Of a DNA stretch of 11,753 bases, positions 6,934-11,753 are shown one piece after another. A program made the position numbers and the translations under genes. Source of the DNA: Salinivirga sp035268865. Its GTDB lineage: Bacteria > Bacteroidota > Bacteroidia > Bacteroidales > Salinivirgaceae. The notes under the pieces were generated by a model. It made no database searches. It had not been told where the DNA came from and saw nothing but the letters and a program-made list of their open reading frames with translations. The DNA is taken from contig NZ_DATFKB010000098.1 of the NCBI RefSeq assembly GCF_035268865.1, positions 1 through 11,753 on the forward strand. Reading direction: 5' to 3'. Numbering within the stretch: position 1 is the stretch's first letter; each line of letters begins with the position of its first letter.

Positions 6934-8139
6934 TTAAAATTCGCTTGTCATGAGAAATAATGGTTTCATTTCAAAGCTTTTATAATACGGACGTAATCTT
7001 TCAATATTATAGTGTTTATCTACGTTAACTTTTTTAGTGTTACTTGTAACTACTTCGATGGGTAAATTGTCATAACGGCCATTCTGGAGCACCACCAGCC
7101 TGCCATGTACTCCCTGCAAAATTAAATCCAGCGCAAGGTTGCCATAGGCCATTGGAACAATAGAGTCAATAGAGTCCGGATCGCCACCACGTACGAGGTA
7201 TCCGAGTTTTTGATTTATCACATTTACTTTACGGCCTTTATTAAACTTTGGTGAAATTTCTTTTACCCTTTGAGATACGAGGTCTCCAATTCCGCCAAGT
7301 TTAGCATGGCCGTACATATCTTTTTGGCTATTTTCAAATACCATTTCGCCGCCTTTAAACATAGCACCTTCAGAAACTAAAACTACTGAATAATTGCTGG
7401 GGTTCTTTTTACGGTCTTCTGTAAGTAACTCAGTAAGATGTTCAATATCGAATTTATGTTCCGGAATGACGCATCTGTTGGCAGCACCTGCCATGGTTGG
7501 CAACATTGCAGTAAAACCTGCATAACGACCAAATACCTCCAAAACGAGAAACCGTTCATGTGATCCGGCTGATGTGCGCAAAATATTCGTCATCATAATG
7601 GTTCTGGTAATACAAGTGCTAAAACCAATACAATAATCGGTTCCCGGAACATCGTTGTCCATTGTTTTAGGTATAGCCACTACATTCACACCTTCCTGGT
7701 ATAGGCGAACACCGTAGCTAATTGTGTCGTCTCCGCCAATAGGGATGAGGTAATCTATTCCGAGGTATTCAAGGTTTTTAAGTACTTCCGGAGTAAGGTC
7801 ATTCACTTCATCGGTGTATTGTTCTTTGAGGTGGTCAGGCACACGTTCTTTTGGTATGTGACTTGGACGTGTCCTGGTACTGTGCAAAAAGGTACCACCG
7901 GTTCGCCCGGCTTTGTTTACTATGTCTTCGTTAAGTTCAATGTAGTGCTCTCCTTCGTCCACTTTTGGTTTGCGTTGCATATCTACAACTCCGCCCCAGC
8001 CTTTCCTTAAACCAATTACTTTGTAGCCTTCGCGCAAAGCTCTTATTGTTACCGCCCTGATAGCCGGGTTTAATCCTGGAACATCTCCGCCGCCGGTTAA
8101 AATACCAATGACGCCTTTAATTTTGTTTACTTTGGCCAT
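6934..8139 (-). CDS. 6-phosphofructokinase, diphosphate-dependent by signature
   Basis: This cytoplasmic glycolytic enzyme phosphorylates fructose 6-phosphate to fructose 1,6-bisphosphate. The 401 residues cover a full PFK fold: phosphoryl-donor loop LTGGGDVPGLNPAIR from 14, GGDDT at 135-139, catalytic loop PKTMDND at 157-163 (Asp161 as base), substrate segments GSHERF at 192-197 and EVFGRYAGF at 201-209, and LVRGGDPDSID from 315. Two positions predict the donor. ATP enzymes have GGDG, whereas this one has GGDD (Asp138); and Lys158 replaces the glycine of the E. coli-type PGTIDND loop. That Asp/Lys pair is the known signature of diphosphate-using PFKs, which work reversibly and save ATP. Automated annotation may well label it ATP-dependent. 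The gene reads away from the sugar-salvage genes. Family certain; donor choice likely but needs an assay. Confidence 0.93.
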   Translation of the reverse strand: MAKVNKIKGVIGILTGGGDVPGLNPAIRAVTIRALREGYKVIGLRKGWGGVVDMQRKPKVDEGEHYIELNEDIVNKAGRTGGTFLHSTRTRPSHIPKERVPDHLKEQYTDEVNDLTPEVLKNLEYLGIDYLIPIGGDDTISYGVRLYQEGVNVVAIPKTMDNDVPGTDYCIGFSTCITRTIMMTNILRTSAGSHERFLVLEVFGRYAGFTAMLPTMAGAANRCVIPEHKFDIEHLTELLTEDRKKNPSNYSVVLVSEGAMFKGGEMVFENSQKDMYGHAKLGGIGDLVSQRVKEISPKFNKGRKVNVINQKLGYLVRGGDPDSIDSIVPMAYGNLALDLILQGVHGRLVVLQNGRYDNLPIEVVTSNTKKVNVDKHYNIERLRPYYKSFEMKPLFLMTSEF

Positions 8140-8347
8140 AATTTATGCAGTTTTAATGAAATATCTATCTGCAATTTAGCTTTTTTCAACGAAAGATAAA
8201 AGCCTTTTAAGTATTGGTGAGCTTAAAATCCGCTAAAAATAAAACCGGATTAATCTTTTTTATGCGACACGGATATAAAAACATGAGTAAAGTCTTTATT
8301 CAGAAAAACAATAGATATTATCTTTGAAAATATAAATCACTCATTAA
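8140..8347. promoter_or_regulatory. Divergent intergenic region between the phosphofructokinase and sugar-kinase genes
   Basis: This 208-bp AT-rich spacer must hold the promoters for both divergent transcription units. For the rightward unit a clear -7 element is visible (annotated separately). For the leftward unit the best match is TATCTTTC on the minus strand (8191-8198), one base off the TAnnTTTG consensus and without a good -33 element, so I do not call it. A 6-bp inverted repeat (AATCCG 8227-8232, CGGATT 8246-8251) is weak and could be chance. No small gene or riboswitch-like structure was recognised. Confidence 0.5.
8319..8326 (+). promoter_or_regulatory. Bacteroidota-type -7 promoter element for the sugar-kinase operon
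   Basis: TATCTTTG matches the TAnnTTTG -7 consensus used by the Bacteroidota housekeeping sigma factor exactly. It lies 21 bp before the ATG at 8348, implying a very short leader. The expected TTG-type -33 element is poor (TTTATT near 8295-8300), which lowers confidence. Confidence 0.45.
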
Positions 8348-9421
8348 ATGGAGTTGCCAGCCCGCGAAATCCTATCATTGTTCTTGCCAGGTGAAAAGTA
8401 TCCGGGTATAGAGCCGCTTGGTAATGGCCATATCAACGATACTTTTCTTGTTAGGTCATCTGACGGCTGTAAGTATGTGCTGCAGCGACTTAACCAGAAG
8501 GTTTTTAAAGATACAAACGCTGTAATGTATAATTATAAACTGCTTGTGAATAATTTTTTGAATAATGCAGGCGTGTGTCTGCCTGGTTTTTATGAGTCTG
8601 TGAATAATAATTTGCTGGAATTCGATAAGCATGGAAATCCATGGAGGCTTATTGAATTTGTTGAGTTTGCTTATAGTCTGGACCATATTGTGAATAAAGA
8701 ACAGGCATATCAGGCGGGTCTTGGATATGGTGCTTTTCTGAAGGGGTGCGTTAAGTGTCCGGTTGGTAAATTTCAGGAAGTTATTCCGGAATTTCATAAT
8801 CTGAAGTGGCGCATGCAACAGCTCGATTTGGCCGCTGAGCAGGATACCGCGAAGCGCTTGAGTGCAGTTACTGATCTGGTGAGCTTTTATAGAAATCAAT
8901 ATGCACGGCTTAATGGCTTAATTGCAGTATTAAATTCCGGTGAAATTCCTGTAAGGATTGTCCACAACGATACAAAAATTAATAATTTAATGTATCGGGG
9001 CGAACAGGTAAGGGCAGTAGTAGATCTTGATACAGTAGGGCCCGGAAGTGTTATATTCGATTTTGGTGATGCCATTCGCACAATTGCCAACAGCTCAGAT
9101 GAGGATGAGCAGGAATTAGGTAATGTAGCATTTAATATGGATTTCTTTAAGGCATTTGCTCAGGGTTATCTTTCTCAAACAAAAGATATGCTTTCAGACA
9201 CAGAAAAGTTTCATTTTTGGCAGGCACCTTTATACATGACACTAATTATGGGCGTGCGGTTTTTAACCGATTATTTAAACGGTGATATTTATTATAAAAC
9301 GGAGTATGAAGGTCATAATTTGGTTAGAACAAAGGTTCAGAGCAAACTAATAGCTTCAATGGAATCTAATTATCATCCAATTAAAACAATAATTGAACAA
9401 ATGTTAACTGACAATCAATAA
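8348..9421 (+). CDS. APH-fold sugar 1-kinase, probably N-acetylhexosamine 1-kinase (NahK-like)
   Basis: This predicted cytoplasmic kinase would phosphorylate a free N-acetylhexosamine (GalNAc or GlcNAc) at C1 with ATP. The 357 residues have the aminoglycoside-phosphotransferase/choline-kinase fold: an N-lobe loop GNGHINDTF from 25 followed by YVLQRLN at 43-49, and a C-lobe catalytic loop IVHNDTKINNLM from 204 (Asp208 the likely base). The metal-binding segment is VVDLDTVGPG at 224-233, with FDFGDAIR at 237-244. The HNDTK...DLDTV...DFGD.IR combination and the length near 360 resemble bifidobacterial NahK rather than antibiotic kinases. The gene ends 9 nt before a GH109 alpha-N-acetylgalactosaminidase gene, which fits a GalNAc substrate. 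Fold assignment is firm; substrate is inferred from motif likeness and neighbour. No Shine-Dalgarno is seen, as usual for this phylum. Confidence 0.85.
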   Translation: MELPAREILSLFLPGEKYPGIEPLGNGHINDTFLVRSSDGCKYVLQRLNQKVFKDTNAVMYNYKLLVNNFLNNAGVCLPGFYESVNNNLLEFDKHGNPWRLIEFVEFAYSLDHIVNKEQAYQAGLGYGAFLKGCVKCPVGKFQEVIPEFHNLKWRMQQLDLAAEQDTAKRLSAVTDLVSFYRNQYARLNGLIAVLNSGEIPVRIVHNDTKINNLMYRGEQVRAVVDLDTVGPGSVIFDFGDAIRTIANSSDEDEQELGNVAFNMDFFKAFAQGYLSQTKDMLSDTEKFHFWQAPLYMTLIMGVRFLTDYLNGDIYYKTEYEGHNLVRTKVQSKLIASMESNYHPIKTIIEQMLTDNQ

Positions 9422-9430
9422 TTTATTCTT

Positions 9431-10831
9431 ATGAAAAATCAATATTTCATTTCAGGGGCTGCATTGTTCGCATTGATCCTGGTTTTACTTACAGGATGCA
9501 AAAACACCAATGAAGAATCGGCTGATACAAATTTTAAAGCTATTGAGGCTTTTAATGAACCTGCAAGGCCAGATGGGCAAAAAGATGTAATTGAACTGCG
9601 AGCCGATCCGATTGATACCGTAAGAATGGCCATTATTGGCCTGGGTATGCGCGGATCGCAGGCTGTAAAACGCTATAATTATATTGAAGGCGCAAAGATT
9701 GTTGCGATTGCCGATGTTGTACCTGAATATGTGCAAAGAGCTCAGGAAATGTTAACCACTGCAGGCAACCCTGCCGCAGATGAATATACAGGTGCAGAGG
9801 ATTGGAAAAAAATATGTGAGCGTGATGATATTGATTTGGTATATGTGTGTACACACTGGGACTTACATACGCCCATTGCGGTTTATGCCATGGAACATGG
9901 TAAACATGTGGCTGTTGAGGTGCCTGCAGCCTTAACAATAGAAGAATGCTGGCAATTGGTAAATACCGCAGAGCGCACACGAAAGCACTGCATGCAGCTC
10001 GAAAATTGTAATTATGATTTTTTCGAAATGGCTACTTTGAATATGGCTCAGCAAGGTGTTTTTGGAGAAATTGTACATGCTGAGGGTGCCTATATTCATG
10101 ATCTCAGATGGTTAAACTTTAAGGAAAAAGATGGTTATTGGGATATGTGGAGACTTAAGCATCTTGAAAAAGAAGATGGCAATACTTATCCAACCCATGG
10201 ATTGGGCCCCATTGCTCATATTTTAAATATTCACCGTGGCGACCGAATGAACTATTTAGTATCAATTTCATCTGGCCAGTTCGGCATGTCAGCTTATGCA
10301 AAAGACAAGTTTGGTGATACCTCTCGATACGCCCGGGTAGAATATGCAAAGGGCGATATGAATACTTCTATTATCAAAACTGTAAAAGGTAAGACGATGC
10401 TTATACAGCATGATGTGACAAGCCCCCGGCCTTATAGCCGTATACACCTGGTGAGCGGCACTAAAGGATTTGCTCGTAAATGGCCTGAAAAAGGAATCGC
10501 CCTGGAGCCGAATGCGCACCATTTTCTGCACGAGGATGAAATGCAGGAAATGCTCGAAAAATATGAACATCCAATTGTAAAAGAGGTTGGAGAAAAGGCC
10601 AAAGAGGTTGGAGGACATGGTGGTATGGACTTTATTATGGATTACCGGTTGATCTATTGCCTGAGAAATGGATTACCCCTTGACCAGGATGTATATGATG
10701 CCGCTGAATGGTCTGCAATTATTCAACTGTCTAGAATTTCAAATAAAAATCAGGGTATGCCGGTAAAAGTACCCGACTTTACGCGGGGCGCCTGGAATAA
10801 AGTTAATCAGGTGAAGTATTACACCAAATAG
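9431..10831 (+). CDS. GH109-family glycosidase (NAD-dependent alpha-N-acetylgalactosaminidase), lipoprotein
   Basis: Members of GH109 remove terminal alpha-linked GalNAc by an NAD-dependent oxidation-elimination mechanism on a Gfo/Idh/MocA fold. Residues 1-22 are a lipoprotein signal with lipobox LTGC (Cys23); a linker follows to about 63. The Rossmann domain starts at VRMAIIGLGMRG (64-75, GxGxRG dinucleotide loop) and continues to about 185. The catalytic alpha/beta domain follows, with HDLRW at 223-227, NTYPTHGLGP at 251-260 (Tyr253, His256), HDVTSPRPY at 327-335 and GHGGMD at 395-400. It ends in a PDFTRG segment at 448-453. These resemble, in order, the Elizabethkingia enzyme that defines the family. 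The 466-residue length is normal for the family plus a signal. Generic pipelines would call it an oxidoreductase. The export signal is Sec/lipoprotein type without twin arginines, odd for an NAD-binding protein. An internal ATG (Met66) could in principle give a cytoplasmic form. It is translationally close to the upstream kinase gene. Confidence 0.9.
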   Translation: MKNQYFISGAALFALILVLLTGCKNTNEESADTNFKAIEAFNEPARPDGQKDVIELRADPIDTVRMAIIGLGMRGSQAVKRYNYIEGAKIVAIADVVPEYVQRAQEMLTTAGNPAADEYTGAEDWKKICERDDIDLVYVCTHWDLHTPIAVYAMEHGKHVAVEVPAALTIEECWQLVNTAERTRKHCMQLENCNYDFFEMATLNMAQQGVFGEIVHAEGAYIHDLRWLNFKEKDGYWDMWRLKHLEKEDGNTYPTHGLGPIAHILNIHRGDRMNYLVSISSGQFGMSAYAKDKFGDTSRYARVEYAKGDMNTSIIKTVKGKTMLIQHDVTSPRPYSRIHLVSGTKGFARKWPEKGIALEPNAHHFLHEDEMQEMLEKYEHPIVKEVGEKAKEVGGHGGMDFIMDYRLIYCLRNGLPLDQDVYDAAEWSAIIQLSRISNKNQGMPVKVPDFTRGAWNKVNQVKYYTK

Positions 10832-10856
10832 ATTTTTAAACCATACAATATTTTTT

Positions 10857-11753
10857 ATGCCTGAAGTTTCTGTTGTGCTTCCGTTTTATAATGCTGAAGA
10901 TACCCTCAGCGGCGCCATGGAGAGTATCTCGAACCAGACGCTACAAAATTTTGAGTGCATACTGGTAAATAATAACGCTACAGATCGTAGTTTGAGGTAT
11001 GCAGAACTTCATGCGGCTAAAGATAACAGATTCAGAATATATCATGAAGCCAGGCAGGGAGTGACTTACGCTACCAATACCGGTAGCAGCTATGCTAAAA
11101 GTCCGTATGTGGCCAGAATGGATGCAGATGACATTGCATTACCAACAAAACTGGAAAAACAATTAGACTTTTTAGAGCAAAATCACGATTACGGAGCTGT
11201 TGGTTCACTCGTTAAATTTGGAGGAGATGCCCAGGAGGCTGCAGGTATTAAGCGATTTGTAGATTGGAATAATTCATTGGTGAGTTATGAAGATATTTTA
11301 GCCAACAGGTTCGTTGAATCGCCTATTGTAAACCCAACGGCTATGTGGCGTAAGTGTGTCGAACAAGAAATGGGGAGCTTTAGAGATGGAAATTTTCCTG
11401 AAGATTATGAATTATGGCTCAGATGGCTGGAAAATGGTGTGAAAATTGCTAAATTACCTGAGGCGCTTTTGCTATGGAATGACCCGCCCGGTAGATTAAC
11501 ACGCAATGATGAGCGGTACAGTTTTGATGCATTTTACAGGATTAAGGCGTACTATCTTAGCTTGTGGCTAAAAAGGCATAATGCCCTGGATCCCTACGTA
11601 TATATCTGGGGAGCAAGCAGGCGGATTCGAAAACGCGCTCAAATGCTGCAAGCGTATAAAATTCAGATCAAAGGGTATATTGATATAAACTTACGACGGA
11701 AAATAGATGAAAAATTGATTCACTATTATGATTTGCCCAGTCCTGATGAAGCT
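10857..11753 (+). CDS. Family 2 glycosyltransferase, C-terminus cut by the window
   Basis: I read an open frame from the ATG at 10857 through 299 codons to the window end with no stop. The N-terminal GT-A domain (about 1-215) begins VSVVLPFYNAEDTL, the nucleotide-sugar binding start of GT2 enzymes. It has the metal-binding DXD as RMDADDI at about 84-90 and an acidic acceptor-side motif PEDYELWLRW near 180, where the aspartate is the usual catalytic base. After about residue 235 a second module begins (YVYIWGASRRIRKR, then IKGYIDIN), resembling the small Rossmann-like tail found on many Bacteroidota GT2 proteins. It would transfer a sugar from a nucleotide donor to a cell-surface glycan; donor and acceptor cannot be told. 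No membrane segments are visible. It starts 25 nt after the GH109 stop on the same strand, with no promoter or terminator visible between, so co-transcription is plausible. Confidence 0.9.
   Translation, partial: MPEVSVVLPFYNAEDTLSGAMESISNQTLQNFECILVNNNATDRSLRYAELHAAKDNRFRIYHEARQGVTYATNTGSSYAKSPYVARMDADDIALPTKLEKQLDFLEQNHDYGAVGSLVKFGGDAQEAAGIKRFVDWNNSLVSYEDILANRFVESPIVNPTAMWRKCVEQEMGSFRDGNFPEDYELWLRWLENGVKIAKLPEALLLWNDPPGRLTRNDERYSFDAFYRIKAYYLSLWLKRHNALDPYVYIWGASRRIRKRAQMLQAYKIQIKGYIDINLRRKIDEKLIHYYDLPSPDEA

Noticed and set aside
8191..8198. TATCTTTC on the minus strand as the phosphofructokinase -7 element
   Set aside because: One mismatch at a conserved base and no -33 partner; too weak to annotate as a promoter.
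8227..8251. AATCCG/CGGATT inverted repeat in the divergent spacer
   Set aside because: Only 6-bp arms with a 13-nt loop, a single copy and no T-tract in a useful place; expected by chance in AT-rich DNA.
8348..9421. Aminoglycoside resistance phosphotransferase
   Set aside because: The fold is shared, but the HNDTK/DLDTV/DFGD pattern and the GH109 neighbour fit a sugar 1-kinase. Nothing suggests a resistance locus.
10580..10613. Direct repeat AAAGAGGTTGGAG, 21 bp apart, within the GH109 gene
   Set aside because: It is in frame and encodes the repeated KEVG in a lysine-rich helix; most likely a coding coincidence, not a mobile or regulatory repeat.
9431..10831. Sugar or inositol dehydrogenase of the Gfo/Idh/MocA family
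   Set aside because: The Rossmann fold is present, but the YPTHGLGP, HDLR and GHGGMD motifs, the C-terminal PDFTRG and the signal peptide match GH109 glycosidases.

Overview
The window looks like a piece of a Bacteroidota chromosome, perhaps a marine Bacteroidales/Marinilabiliales-type organism (the order is inference). The base composition is AT-rich. Start codons mostly lack a Shine-Dalgarno sequence, and one upstream region carries a TAnnTTTG -7 element. Two predicted lipoproteins have short N-terminal lipoboxes. The gene content (GH109 glycosidase, diphosphate-type phosphofructokinase, PAS-rich histidine kinase with an NtrC-type regulator) also fits. Eight protein-coding genes are supported; the first and last run off the window edges. 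No RNA genes, IS elements, CRISPR arrays or phage genes were seen.

Left block, minus strand, read from 8139 down to 1. A phosphofructokinase with a diphosphate-use signature (6934-8139) is followed by an unrecognised lipoprotein (6008-6865). Next comes a soluble histidine kinase with four PAS domains (3530-5935), then a sigma-54-dependent NtrC-family response regulator (2080-3528) that starts 1 nt after the kinase stop. Last is a Cache-HAMP chemoreceptor (1-1932) whose C-terminus is cut off. The kinase and regulator are almost certainly cognate partners.

The 147-bp gap between regulator and chemoreceptor is the most structured non-coding DNA here. It holds two 16-bp copies of a perfect dyad 19 bp apart, a -24/-12 sigma-54-like element about 70 bp closer to the chemoreceptor gene, and a 12-bp inverted repeat whose downstream arm contains the chemoreceptor start codon. 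Together these suggest a local circuit: PAS kinase, then sigma-54 activator, then chemoreceptor transcription, possibly with a translational layer as well.

Right block, plus strand, from 8348 onward. A NahK-like sugar 1-kinase of the APH fold (8348-9421) lies 9 nt before a lipoprotein GH109-family NAD-dependent alpha-N-acetylgalactosaminidase (9431-10831). The natural reading is release of terminal GalNAc outside the cytoplasm, then phosphorylation to the 1-phosphate inside. A family 2 glycosyltransferase (10857 to the window end) follows 25 nt later, so the operon may join sugar salvage to glycan synthesis. A 208-bp divergent promoter region (8140-8347) separates the two blocks.
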